The position numbers and the translations under genes are program-made. A DNA stretch of 64,000 nucleotides from Rhizophlyctis rosea (Eukaryota; Chytridiomycota; Chytridiomycetes; Rhizophlyctidales; Rhizophlyctidaceae): contig JADGJC010000102.1 of NCBI GenBank assembly GCA_027596075.1, positions 56,818 through 120,817 on the forward strand, read 5' to 3'. Position 1 is the first letter of the stretch; every line of letters starts with the position of its first letter. A model generated the notes under the pieces. It had not been told where the DNA came from, ran no database searches, and worked only from the letters and a program-made list of their open reading frames with translations. This document shows, piece after piece, positions 9,943 to 21,635 of the stretch.

Positions 9943-12509
9943 TCAAAGCTGCAACAGCGCCATCGATCCCTCACTCGCCTCCGCACACTTCCGCCTCTCC
10001 ACAACTCCTTTGCAAAAGTTGAAATGGCTGAGCGCATCTTCACTCTGACAAGCCTTCGAGCAATACCTCACCAACCCACAACCCGGACAATCGAAGAACA
10101 TCCCCTCAAACTCCTCACACCACGGGCGGAGCATCGGCGCCTGCCAATCCTGCCTCCCAACAAAGGTCTCGCAACGCAGACCCTCAGGATCACAGGCGAC
10201 TCCCACTTGCCCATTCCCAAAGTGAAACACCCTCCAACACCCCCTGTTCCCACAAGTACGTTCCCACGACAACGGCTCCCAAGTGTACCCCCCTTCACCA
10301 GCCGCCAACCCAAAATGCGCCACAAGCTCACAACATTCCATCGCAATCAAGAACTCGCGAGAACTCTTGATATCCCTCGGAGACCAGCTGCGCGTAACTT
10401 CAAGCGCATCATCAAGACGACGACGATGGAATGCAATGTTGTCGCTGATCTGGATGATTTTGTCTTCCTTTTGCCGGTCGAGACCGTGTTGGTCGGTAGC
10501 CACTTGGTCCATCAAGAGCTTCAGTTCCGCGGTACTGAATATGATGCGGTAGCATTCGCCGGTGGGGAGGAATTCGGAATGGCGAGGGGAGGTGGCGAGG
10601 AAGTTGCGTTCGAGGCGCATGAGACCTTCGCGGAGGAGATGGAAGTCGGCATCGGGGTTGGAGAGGAGAGCGATGATGTCACCGAGGCGCCAGCTGCCTG
10701 TATGGTTGCCGGCTTGGAATCTTGGCACGCACATGCGGAGGGTAAACCGGAACAGCGTGATGAACATGAAGAGCTCGGCGTCGTACTGTGAAATGAACTT
10801 GTTTAGACAGAAAACAAAGTCTGCTCAACGTCGATGGCTTACCTGATACTTGTGCCTGCGCCTAGTCTGCGGAACCGCATCAAACCCATACACCCTACGA
10901 AGCCTCTTGTTCGCCTCAAGCCACGTGTCTTTCTTGATGCATCTGTCGAACGCGGCCCTCGCATTTTCCAAGTCCTCCAATTCAAGGTAGTACATTCCCA
11001 TCCAGAACGCAAATGATCCGTAACGAGATGCTTGGACTTTCAGCTCTTCGCATTCTGAGAGGTTGTGGATGACGTGACGCAGCTGATCGACACGGGTAGG
11101 AGTAGTGCCTAAAGGCACATCGGGCTGGGTCATGAAGGCGCGGACCACGAGCGCGTTGAAGTAGAATGTGTTGCGACGGTCGATTTCTGGGTCTCCAAGG
11201 GGACCGGCCGCGGATGTAGATGACTGAGTGGCGTCATGAGTCTGCCGTACCGGTCTGTGGCTGGTGGAAGCGGATTGACACCTTTCGCTTGTATGCTGAG
11301 CAAATCTTCCGTGCTTTGGAGTTAGGTAAGAGCCGTTTTCGTTCCCATTGGTGGTTGATGCCGACCCAGTACTCGTGCCGTGAGGAGTGTCCAGCACTAT
11401 CTCATCGGGGTTTGGAGGGATGGAGCAATGCCGCTTGGTAAGAGGAAGGTCTTCGGAAGGTAGGTTCTTGCGCTTGGCTATAGTATGGGGCAGAATGTTG
11501 GTAGATCGTCCTGCCTCTGGATTCAACACAGCAACATACCCATTGCCGCTTCCGTCTCAACTTCCATGCCGTCCTCCCCACCCCCTTGTTCCTCCGGAAG
11601 TCCGTACTCCGCGTGGTCTTCAATGACAGCAATCCCAACAATTGGTGCACACCACGCGGACCCATCCCCAGCCTCTTCATCCGGCTCCGTCTGCGACTCC
11701 CGCAACAACGCCTGCCTCCTTCTCTCCCTATCCGCGAAGCGCTCCCTTGCCTTCTGTTCTTCCTCCCTCCTCCTCTCTGGCGTCATTTCTTCCTCATTCG
11801 CCTCATCCTCTTCTTCCTGCACAAGCAGCTCGCGGAAATGGGTATCGTTGGGCTTCGGGTAGATGTCTCGCCTGTCCCTGTCGATGTTGCAACGAGGAAC
11901 GAAGCGTTTCAGAGCGATGTCGTCGGCGGAGCCGTATGGGGGCGGGCCGGTAGCGAGTTGATGATTGACGAATTCGCGGATTTGGGCGCAGTGGTTGCAG
12001 TAGATAGGATCGTAAGGGTCCAGGACGCGTAGATACTGGTGTTTCATATTGATTACAATTTGTCGTCACACCAAGAGAGCCATTTAATCATGCATACCTT
12101 GGTGAGAGCATCTCCAAAGTATTGAACACACATGGGGTTGTTCTGCTGCAAAAGAGCCAGACCTTCGTCCCATATAAATTTCGCGACTTCAAATCTCTCT
12201 GCCTGACGCCACATGTGAGGCGTAAGCATGATGGAAGACAGAGATACTCTATCAATCAATCAATCATCGAACTAACCTGCTCGTGTTCTTCCAAATGAAC
12301 CGCAAAGAATTGACGAACACTGTACGGATGAACGTCGTTTCCTGATACAAAATAAGGACAATGAATTAGCTGGATTGACTGGCGACAAATGTAGCACTCG
12401 TGTAAATAAACACACCAGGGAATGGAACGAACGGAGCTGCAGGAGAAACGGGATACGTCAACGCATAGACAGGGTCTTTCCGCATCTCTTTGATCTCCAA
12501 AACTGGCAT
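9943..12509 (-). CDS. MYND zinc-finger protein with TPR-like helices
   Basis: The start is placed at the ATG at 12509 (MPVLEIKEMRKDP). Exons can be followed through PYSVRQFFAVHLEEHEQ, a helical segment (WRQAERFEVAKFIWDEGL), a charged Glu/Arg-rich helix near 11760-11830, and a nuclear-looking linker (AKRKNLPSEDLPLTKRH) reached by a roughly 60-bp intron ending at about 11465. One TPR-like unit follows (YLELEDLENARAAFDRCI, near 10950). The last exon (10767-9943) ends with Cys-rich CGNRGC ... CPGCGLVRYCSKACQ ... HFNFC, the spacing of a MYND finger, a protein-interaction module. MYND proteins with TPR-like helices are common in chytrid and mushroom genomes, usually without known function. No SET domain was seen, so it is not a methyltransferase of the SMYD type. 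Exon 1 and small exon edges are approximate. Confidence 0.7.
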
Positions 12510-13484
12510 TGTGTCGATGTTGGGGCGAAAGGAGTGATTTGCTGAAGAGTCACTGTAGGTATGGTAGATTTGGAACGTTTGGCAACCATCGTAACTGCGG
12601 GAACCAGATGGAGCAACGGCTTATATGGTTTCCCGTGCTGTTTGGATGGCACGATATTTGATGGTTGCACTGATCGCATGCCGGGGTCCAGGCTTATGCG
12701 CTTTGTGCCTCGTTTCACATTCCCACGCATCTGCGTTTGGTGAGAAGTGTCAAAAACTGATGACAAATGCCAAAACCTGTTTCGGTGTACATTAGAACTT
12801 AAAAATCAACATGTGTCAATGCATAATGATCAATGCAAGGTGGTGGGGCAATGCTGAACTCACACTTTCCCATCACTCAGTGTGCGTTGTGTGAAACACG
12901 GGGTACCGTGAGAAAGTGAAACGGTTGCTGTCCATCACGGAGTAAACGATGGGAAAGTTGGGAACTTGGGAGTGATGATTCAAATTGGCAGGAACGGGAG
13001 GGTGCTTGATGTGGCTTGTGATGCGTGATTGTTTCGAGTCAACTTCACATTTCTGACAGCGCCTCCAAAGTAAGGTAGGTGAACATTAGCAGTATCAGAC
13101 TTATCAGCGCAGAGGCTGGAATGCCTGAAACCAAAAGAGGCAAAAGGAAAAAAAGGGTCAAACTGCACGATTGCATATCTGGTCGGACCTCATTGATGCT
13201 AACACGATTCTCAACCCGCATTTCTCATTCGGGACAGCAGCATTGGAAACCGCAAGGTTACTGAGGTTAGCCTCGATCGAGACCGACGCCCAAAGGGTCA
13301 TGCACGCTATGAAATTTTACAAAGCAGGATTTCGTTATATACACAATTACACCGCCTACATTCCTTGAAGCAAAGATTTCGTTTACATCAAGCTCGCTGC
13401 CTCAAATGATATTGAAGTCACAAGGACTGGACTTCGGACTTCGCATGCCCACATGCGTCATTTTTCAGATGTAGCGTACAGAAT
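12510..13484. other. Intergenic, no gene seen
   Basis: Upstream region of the MYND gene. Only short ORFs without domain signals. Some of it may be 5' UTR of the MYND gene or 3' UTR of the next minus-strand gene. Confidence 0.4.
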
Positions 13485-14342
13485 TCAGAATGTTGACCTG
13501 CTGAACTGTCCGTGAAAATTATGATACGCTTTCCGTGTAGTATGTTCGACACCGTACCATTGAATTCTGATTTGTAGTTCCTCCAAAACTCGATCCATGT
13601 TAAGCTTCGCCGGATGAGGTGCGATGTGCAATATCTTTGGCGAGGGAGGAGTGACAGAAAGAGGTGGTGACGGAGGTGGTGTTGGATAGCCGCTTTGAGC
13701 CAAATACGGAGCTGTCGTTGACGGGCTAGCATTCAGCGCTGCCTGAATCTTCATTTGAGTTTCAAGTCTGGCAACACGGTTCTCTAAGGCCGTAATACGC
13801 TCGACTCCTATGCGATGTCAGCGATTGAAAGTGCCATGCCTTGTACAATCTCAATGGCACACTCACCAAGCTGACTTGTTGCGTTTGCGTAGACTGTGGG
13901 TGTTTCAAAAGTGGACAAACAAGGAGCGGCTGGTGCAGGCGGTACTGATAGCGAACTAATGGCATCGCAGGCTTTTCTTTGTAGCTCGCGAGCGGTCACG
14001 CGTTGCCGTTCAAGAACTGCCTGAGAGTGACGGCGACTCTTCCGCTTCCTTTCGAACTTGGCGCAAACTCTGCAACCAAAGAGGTGCTGCTTACAGTAAG
14101 ATTCGTTTCAGAGAAACTTTGTGAGTCTCCAACATTATGGATAAATTCACGTCAAGTCGACGCTCTTGCTAACCTTTCTGATTGGTGCATTGGTCAAGCG
14201 GCGGATGTACCAAGAGAGAAGCGAGGGAACAGCCTTTGCCTTCTTGATGATTCGACAGCTGGGCATTCTCATAAAAATACTTGTTGCTGAATGCAAACAG
14301 AACAGTTGGAAGGGAGGTGAAGACGATGAAAGCAGAGGTCAT
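13485..14342 (-). CDS. Hypothetical protein with basic N-terminal region and coiled coil
   Basis: Not recognised. The 3' parts are spliceable: a basic segment (VCAKFERKRKSRRHSQAVL), a helical stretch (VTARELQRKACDAISSLS), a coiled-coil-like piece (ITALENRVARLETQMKIQ), a proline-rich stretch (YPTPPPSPPLSVTPPSP), and a final QFSRSTF before the stop at 13485. Two starts are possible in exon 1. ATG 14342 gives a hydrophobic leader (MTSAFIVFTSLPTVLFAF). ATG 14266, in another frame, gives a basic leader (MPSCRIIKKAKAVPSLLSW) that joins the next exon with similar composition. I cannot choose between them. It is divergent from the STAND gene at 14771. Confidence 0.45.
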
Positions 14343-14770
14343 GATGGGAAGGAAAGCGAAAATTACACACCACCCACCACCCACCAATCAGCTGCCCATC
14401 TGTGGCTTAGCTGACACGTCCACTTAATCAATCGCTATTTGGATCACGGTCACTGCTACATGGAAGACCCCAGAATTCTAAATGGATCACTATGATCGTC
14501 AAACCCTCATAACATATGCCGCACACCCTCACATTTCACATCTGGTTGGTCAATTTGGTCATGCCTCATTCGGATAGCACGCTTTCGGTCCCCAAACACT
14601 ACGTAAATGGTCTGATGAACTTCATAAATCAGATCATAGGTTTTGGTTTGTCCACTTGCGCAGAAAAGCTTTTTGTTGAGTTACATTTAACTTTCTACAT
14701 CTTTTCCCTATGTCCCAATGTCGCTGATACACCCTATATTGCTACTTGCGTCTAGATTCCAGTAGCAGCA
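14343..14770. other. Divergent promoter region
   Basis: 428 bp between the start of the small minus-strand gene and the start of the STAND ATPase gene, so it must hold both promoters. No defined motif is claimed. Confidence 0.4.
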
Positions 14771-17700
14771 ATGATTCTCCTCCCACGGGCCAACGACCCA
14801 TATGCCGTTCCAAAGTTTGATGCACTATGCATATTGAGCTTCGTGCTCTGGGGATTATTCGTCACCTTCCTACTCGCGTTTTCTCACATCCGGCCACCAA
14901 AGATCATAAACCGACAGCGGTTCGCATTCTGTATATTCTGCCTATGCGATGTCATCCAAGATATTTTCTACGTTGTCAGAACTTCCCAACGCGCAACCCA
15001 CGGTTTATTCAATGGAGTGCTGGTCATTTTCGTCATATACGTGGTTCTGAACCTCCTTGCTGCCCTTGTTGTTTTGACATGTTCAAGAAGAGCTCAGACG
15101 CGAACGTCAAAGTGGATACGAAGGTTCTGGCCAACGAGTTTACCCCTGATCCTCATTTTAAGTTGCACAAATGCAACGTGGGTCGTTGGGCTGTCGGTGC
15201 ACAGTACAACATGGGGATGGGCGCTTCCAACATCAAAACGGGCAGCATCTAGGATAATAGTCTGCGCAGGTCTGGGAATGTTTGTAAAAGAGATCATATT
15301 CGCCGTTTTAGCAGTAGAAGGCGTGAAAAACACCGGGCAGAAGTTGGTGACTGATTCAAACGGAGGGACAACACTGGTAGACGTCGTAAGCGACCAAGAC
15401 GCCGTGGCACTAGCAACACTAGCATCCAGCCTACTAGGCATCGTCTACCTCGCCTCCGCCCCAATAATAAACTTCATCTCCCGCCGCCTCCACCCACCAA
15501 CAACCCGCAAAGCCACAACGGTCCAAGAACAACTTCAAGAACTCGAATCCCTCGTCCAACTCAACGACACTAAAGCCGCCGTCCTAAACGGATCTGCCAC
15601 CTCGCTTGAACAAACGCCCGCTAACCGCATTGTCTCGTCCCGGGCAATGGATATTTGGGATAGTGAGAAGGAGAATTGGCGAAGAAGGAGAGGTAATATT
15701 ATTGCGGCGGAGGAACGGGACCGGATGGAGAGTGGTGGGGGGAGGAAGAGGCATCAGAGGTGTGTCGGGAGGAAGGTTGAGTTGGAGAGGTGTAAGACTA
15801 TTGTGCAGGGATTGCTTTCGTCGAAGGAGGATGATATTGTGCAGGGGAAGTGTATATATTTTGAGGGGCCTTCTGGTAACGTGCGACTTGAAGGTCATGT
15901 CCTACTTTCCGGGACGCTCATTCTTACCTGGCATTTTCAGGTATCGGTAAATCAACCCTAGCACAATCCTTCCTCAACCACCTCCGCGACCTAAACGCTC
16001 ATGTCGCCAGCGCCTCCTCCATAGCCAGATCCCATTTCGAAGCATACTCAACACTTTCCGAATTGTTGATCAGCTGCTTCCCAAATGTTCCAAGTCCAGA
16101 ACAATTTCCGGTACCATCCGACCTCGCCGAACAGCGGAGACACTATTTTGAGGCACTATGTTCAGATGACGCGGAGATCAAAGAACTGCTGCCGTTGCTA
16201 AATCCGATGATTTGGACCGGGAGACCTGCGGATTACTTTACCAGAGCGGTGGAGAGTCAACCGGGGTGCATTAAGCAGATGGTCAAGGTCTTTCTGAAAC
16301 TTGCTGGGAAGGCTTTTGCTGATAGGTTTTTGGTGCTTTTTGGTGAGTTCGTACATATCTGAAAAAATTCGCGTGTTATGAAATTCACTGTTCACGTTTC
16401 AGTGGACGACTACCAAAACTGCGACCTCATGAGCATGTCATTTTTGAACGACCTCATTACCGATTCCACCAGACGCCACCTCCGCCTTCTAATAGTCACC
16501 TGCGCAACATTTAACTCCTCCATTTCCAGCCAATTCGATATGACCCCAGCCCGAGACCTGAGCTCCCTCCCCCACACCACACGCATCACCTTGAAACCTC
16601 TCACTGACTCCGACAGCAAAGAGCTGATACGCGCTACACTTGGTCGTGGTGGCGAACAAACAGGTCTGGAATCCCAGATTAAGCGGATAGTAGAAGAAGC
16701 TGCAGGCGTACCTTTGCTTCTTACACGAGCTGGGGAGGCGTTGAGAAGGTCAAATGCCGGTGACATCACCAGCCCTAGTTTACGTAGAAATGCTAGTCGG
16801 AAGGGCGGAAATAATGAAGGGGGATTGGGACGCGCACGAACATTGCGGGAAGGTCCACAACGGAGCGCAAGTGGGAATTCCTTAGATCGGACTGAGGTTG
16901 GGTCTGTTACGGGAAGGAAGGGATATGGAAGTCAGGACGGAGATGAAGGGATGGAAAGTAGTGGATCTGGAGATGTATCAGAATGTGTAATCGAAATGCG
17001 AGAAAGCGTAACAAGCAATGACACCAAAAGCCTTCAAAACGAACCACCCACCGACGACATAACATCCTCACCCTTCATCTCCGCCCACCTCACCCAACTC
17101 TGGACCGAAGAAACAGACTACCTAAAACTCTGCGCATCCCTCGGCGACACATTCTTCGAGGTCGAACTCCTCTTCCACGTATTCGTCCGTCTCTTCCCCG
17201 CAAACCGCATGCCGCAACTCCTCGCTTCCCTCGAACAACTTGAAAGACGGGGTTTCCTAATATTCAAACGGCGGCCAACGCGGTTGGGTGGGGCTGTGGA
17301 AGGGTACGGGTTTGATCATCATTCGACGTGGGCGTTGTTGCAATCTAAGGTGGACCCGGAGCAGCATAGGACGATACAGCAGTTGATTGCGGAGTGGTAT
17401 GAGAACCAGTTGCCGCCTAGTGTTAGTGGGAGTGCTGTGGTCACGTCGCCGATTAGTCCGGGAGGAGGTGGGGAGAAGGTTGCGGGGAATGTGACGGCCG
17501 CGGCGGGAACGCATAGCGCTGCAGCTGGGATGACGACGGGTTGTCCTACCGTCGCGTCTCTGCTTGAGCTGGGTGGGATGCACAAGAAGGCTGCTCTGTA
17601 TTACATCATGGCAGCGGAAGGGGATGTCAGGCGATATTGTGGACGCACAGCAGCAGAATGTCTACATAGGGTGGTGGAAATGACGCGGTCGTTGGACCGG

Positions 17701-19260
17701 GAAACACATGAAGAGACCATCTCGGATACGGTATGGACGCGGATCGAGTATCTCTTTTCCATAGCGTTCTTGCAGGCTGGACAGGTGGATCAGTCGATTG
17801 GGTATGCAGAGAAGGCATTGGAACGGTTAAAGAATGAAGAGGATAGACTTATGTTAGGTCCACGAGCGTCCTTAGCAAAAGAATTCGCCCTGGCAGCACT
17901 AGGCTGGCGTCTCCCCCGCCTCTTCCTCCGTTGGGACCACGCCGAATCCACCTATCAAGAAGGAGCCCTCCTCAAAAACATCTGGCTAGTCAAAGTCTTC
18001 TCCGAACTCAACCGAACCTCCTCCCTAATCATGACCCTCTACACCGTCAATATCCTCGAAACCTATTACCGCTCCACCCAAGAGCTCCTCATCTCCTACG
18101 GCCACCTAGTCTACGCCCTAGGCCTTTTCCGCAACATGCGCCACCTCCAGAAAATCTATATCGACCGCGCTCGCGTCGTAGCACGCGAACTGACGGACCT
18201 CTATGCCGCAGTGGAATACCAGACGTTTATTGCGTACTCGTCTATATCTCAAGGGCATTTCGATAAAGGCATACAACAACTCCGTGCGGCTATGGATGTG
18301 GCGAATAAGCTTCCGAATCATGAGCGAACGTACCTTTACCCGTACCTTTTCCACCTCACTGCTTTATACTACCAAGGCCAATTCACCACCGCCCTCGCCG
18401 AGTTAGAGCGCCACATCCAACCCTACATCGAACGCCTAGGAGGCGACGACTCCCACATGGGCCAAATGCAACGCGCCTTCCTCCTCGAACTCAACCTCCA
18501 CCTCCGCGAAGGGTTCGACACCATCGCCGTCTACCACTACCCCAAAATCCTCGAATTAGTAGAAAAGTTCCGCCTCCACGGCACTGGGTCAGTGTTGGAG
18601 TTCCGGATATTGGCGCGGGCGGGATTGTTTGCCGCCATCATGGGAAACACAAAAGACGCGCGTACCCTTCTTGCATTAGTGTTTGAGAAGTACCTCCCCG
18701 CAGAACGTGGGCAGTTCATGGTGCTGTACGGCCTGGCGGTTTCGTCCTGCGTCGAGGCAGTGCTACGATTACGTGCATTGCTATCCAACGAACAGGGGAA
18801 GGGGTTGGAGGAGACGTATTGGTACCTCCATAAAGTTATGCAATCATGTTGCGAATTGTATCCGTTCATGAGAGCAGAGCTGGGGCTGTATGAGGCGGTT
18901 TATGCGTTTATTCATAGTAAGGAGGATAAGGCGAAAGAGGCTATTGGGTTGAGCTTGACGGAGGCGAGGAAGTATGGGATGAAGTTCCAGGAGGGGTTGA
19001 TTTCGGCGCATGCTACGGAGATGTTTGCTAATATCATAACGAATGCCCAACCTTCAGCGAATGGGACGAATGGGGGTGGTGCGAATGGGGAAGGATCGTA
19101 TGGAGGAGGAATGCTGGGCGATATAGCTTTAGCGGATCATCAGGCTATTGCGGCGGAGTTGGGTTGCGTCTATCATATTTTGCCGTTGAAGAGGAAGTTT
19201 TGGTGGGGGTTGTGGGGTTTGCAGAAGAAGGCGAGCGCGCTTTTGCCGGCGGATTTGTAG
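14771..19260 (+). CDS. Multi-pass membrane protein with STAND-type ATPase module and TPR-like tail
   Basis: Three exons: 14771-15875, 15941-16342 and 16403-19260 (1454 residues). Residues 1-250 hold about six hydrophobic segments (for example LCILSFVLWGLFVTFLLAF, VLVIFVIYVVLNLLAALVV, LASSLLGIVYLASAPIINF). A charged linker follows (WDSEKENWRRRRG). The ATPase starts near residue 330 (RKVELERCKTIVQGLL), with Walker A GPSGIGKST formed exactly across intron 1 and Walker B FLVLFVDDYQ formed across intron 2; both joins confirm the splicing. Downstream are winged-helix-like and alpha-alpha repeat regions resembling the C-terminal half of soluble adenylyl cyclase (ADCY10) and MalT/AAA_16 STAND proteins. 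No cyclase, kinase or other output domain was seen. It probably acts as a membrane-bound nucleotide-controlled signalling scaffold; this is inference. The gene is intact. Confidence 0.75.
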
Positions 19261-19487
19261 GGATGTAGATATGTCTTTGATACCTTAGGATTATGATTTT
19301 TGGTAATAGTGTAATCTGCTTCTGTTGTTTCCAGACCGAAAGTGCAATGGCGTCGTTCATCCGACAACCTTTGGAACTCAATCTCGAAGACAGGATGTTA
19401 CTGTGGCATTGTATTTACATGATCGTTGCTCCAAATCGCCCCTCTCTATTTATACACCAATAATTTATCAGCAGCAGCCAGTTCGAC

Positions 19488-20065
19488 TCATTTGTCATTC
19501 CAAGGCTCAGCTCCGTCCCGTACTTCGTAGTTTTGCGCTTGTACCTGTTCGGTGAACTTTTCTGAAACAACATCGCATAATGCCATCAAATCGTCCAGGC
19601 CTGTGTTTAGCGCTTGGATTGCCGTGATTGTGCCTACGATCAAAATGTTCAATTGCTGATGATCCGGGTTTTATATGGAGACCGTCTTACCGTCGGTTTG
19701 TATTCGGAGGTTGATTTTGTATTCGGAGGGATGGGGAAGGGCGTAACCGCAAAACGATACTGCGGGGCTGTGAGGACGGCCAATATTGTCAGTTGCCTGC
19801 AACTCAGCGGTATAGCAGTAATCCGGGCGAATGCATACTTTTTCATTATCATGTAGCGAAGCGAGTTTCCCAGCGTGTGGTCTTCATCACGTATGGAGAA
19901 GGTTGCGACAGTGTCGTCGTCATGGTCCGACGCCAGCTGTAGTGGAAATTGCGTGAGAAAAGGTTGGGCTCCAACAAAGTGCACACAGCGACTCACGATT
20001 TCGATCTTTTCACCCTCGGTCTGCGGGAGACCAGTAGTGTCCGCGGTGGGCTCTATCATAGACAT
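19488..20065 (-). CDS. RPC19: RNA polymerase I/III common subunit AC19 (POLR1D/RPC19)
   Basis: Small alpha-like subunit that pairs with AC40 in RNA polymerases I and III. Exons 20065-19839, 19767-19691 and 19633-19488 join in phase to 149 residues. The diagnostic block DEDHTLGNSLRYMIMK is in exon 1. It continues across intron 1 into NPAVSFCGYALPHPSE, and across intron 2 into GTITAIQALNTGLDDLMAL, all typical of the RPB11/AC19 fold. It ends EPWNDK before the stop. The divergent neighbour at 20359 is NEDD8. No anomaly. Confidence 0.93.
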
Positions 20066-20358
20066 TGTGGCGGGTGGTTTTGTTGATTTTGATACAGGAA
20101 ATGCCGTTCGCTAATGACGATGAGCTTCGGCGCAAAGTGAAGCCGGATGTGGTCAAAAACAATGTCTGAAATTAGCATGTGGCGCTCCTTAGAGCGTGAC
20201 TGGACAATATGGCGGCACCTGCATTTGTGGTGGCGCAGCATTGATAGCTGCCGTCCCCAGATCTGGTTCGGGATCCTGGCTGCGACATCCTCTTGCAGGC
20301 AGCTGAAAATCGATCTGCAAAAACTCACAGCTTCAACCTACAAACCAAGTCTGCAAAC

Positions 20359-20970
20359 ATGCTTATCAAAGTGAAGGTGGGAAACACAGCGTCTATCTGG
20401 AATTGTTGGACAATTGCGCTAACATTGATATTTCTACCTGCACTTAGACCCTCACCGGCAAGGAGGTAAGCCTGTTTACGTCGAAAGTCATCGAGTTCTC
20501 AGCGGCAAGTGACTCACAAAATCCCTCAATACAGATCGAAATTGACATTGAGCCTAACGACAAGGTGACTGTCTATCTCTCGACCCTAATCGTTTGGGCC
20601 TACCGGAGTAACTAGGCTGTTACAAGCTGCTCACACCGTACATCTGTACAGATTCCCCGTATCAAGGAAAGGGTGGAAGAGAAGGAAGGTATCCCCCCAG
20701 CGCAGCAAAGGTAAACCACCGCGTCACTTTCTTTCTCCTATTCCACGTTCCAGCCCTTACCCGTTCGGTTTCGCAGGCTTATCTTCGGTGGGAAGCAAAT
20801 GTATGTGACAGCTGCCCCGGTACAATCCACCATGATGCTTGTGTCACCTGCAACTCACCAACAACTTACACCCACCACACAGGTCCGACGACAAAGCAGC
20901 AAACGATTACAACATCGAACCGGGATCAGTCCTTCACTTGGTCCTGGCTTTGCGTGGTGGATCTTGCTAA
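20359..20970 (+). CDS. RUB1: NEDD8/RUB1 ubiquitin-like modifier
   Basis: Ubiquitin-like protein conjugated to cullins. Six tiny exons (20359-20376, 20448-20465, 20535-20564, 20652-20710, 20777-20800, 20883-20970) give 78 residues. The start is MLIKVKTLTGKEIEIDIEP, and the region RIKERVEEKEGIPP is close to animal and fungal NEDD8. Residue 72 is Ala in LVLALRGG, the position that separates NEDD8 from ubiquitin (Arg). The reactive RGG is followed only by Ser-Cys, so a processing protease must remove two residues. Five introns in a 237-nt CDS is dense even for this window. No lesion. Confidence 0.95.
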
Positions 20971-21635
20971 AACAAAAACCGATCGTGGGAAATACCCTCT
21001 GTTCACACCCCGCCTTTTGTATATTATCCGTCCTCAATAGCAGTAAATACCGTCGGCAGCATACGCTTTGTTTGATTGATGACTGAGCTCGTGGTTTGAA
21101 TTGTTGTTAAGATGCGTCGTTATGGAAGCGGACAGCTGCTGAAGTTATAGCGGTTCTTCTGGGAACTCACAATGATTGTCACGGAAGGTCCTCATTGGTG
21201 GTCTCGATGCAATTCATCACTATGCCCCAGCAAAGACAAACTCAATCTCACTCACAATGCACACAGACGGATAACTTAAAACAATACTTTTACACTTTTG
21301 GACAAGAAAAGGGGGTATACAGAAAACGTATCCCTACCAAAAACAGCAAAACAAGAATTGACAAGGAGCGCTTACGACTTTCAAGCGCAAATGCAGCCAC
21401 ACTTTGGGCTCCTTCCTCCCTCCAAAAAGAATGAAAAGTCCCTCCAAAACTATCGTACAGGGTATGACCTGCCAAACCAGCAAGTAAAAGCAAATGATAC
21501 ACTAAAAGGACAGAAAGAAAAGTTCTTTGCTACTATCTCCCGTCCTTTTTTTTCCGTCCTTCCCAAAAAGTACCCTATACAAGATTGTCCCCTCCCAAAA
21601 AACAGTACCCACTCGGCCCTCCCTTCAGGACGCGA
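20971..21635. other. 3' flanks of NEDD8 and C2H2 genes
   Basis: Convergent 3' ends. Low-complexity A-rich stretches on the plus strand near 21300-21560; no gene recognised. Confidence 0.4.

Noticed and set aside
9898..10791. 297-codon plus-strand ORF opposite the MYND gene
   Set aside because: It lies antisense to an exon with clear MYND Cys/His motifs; its composition is the mirror of that exon.
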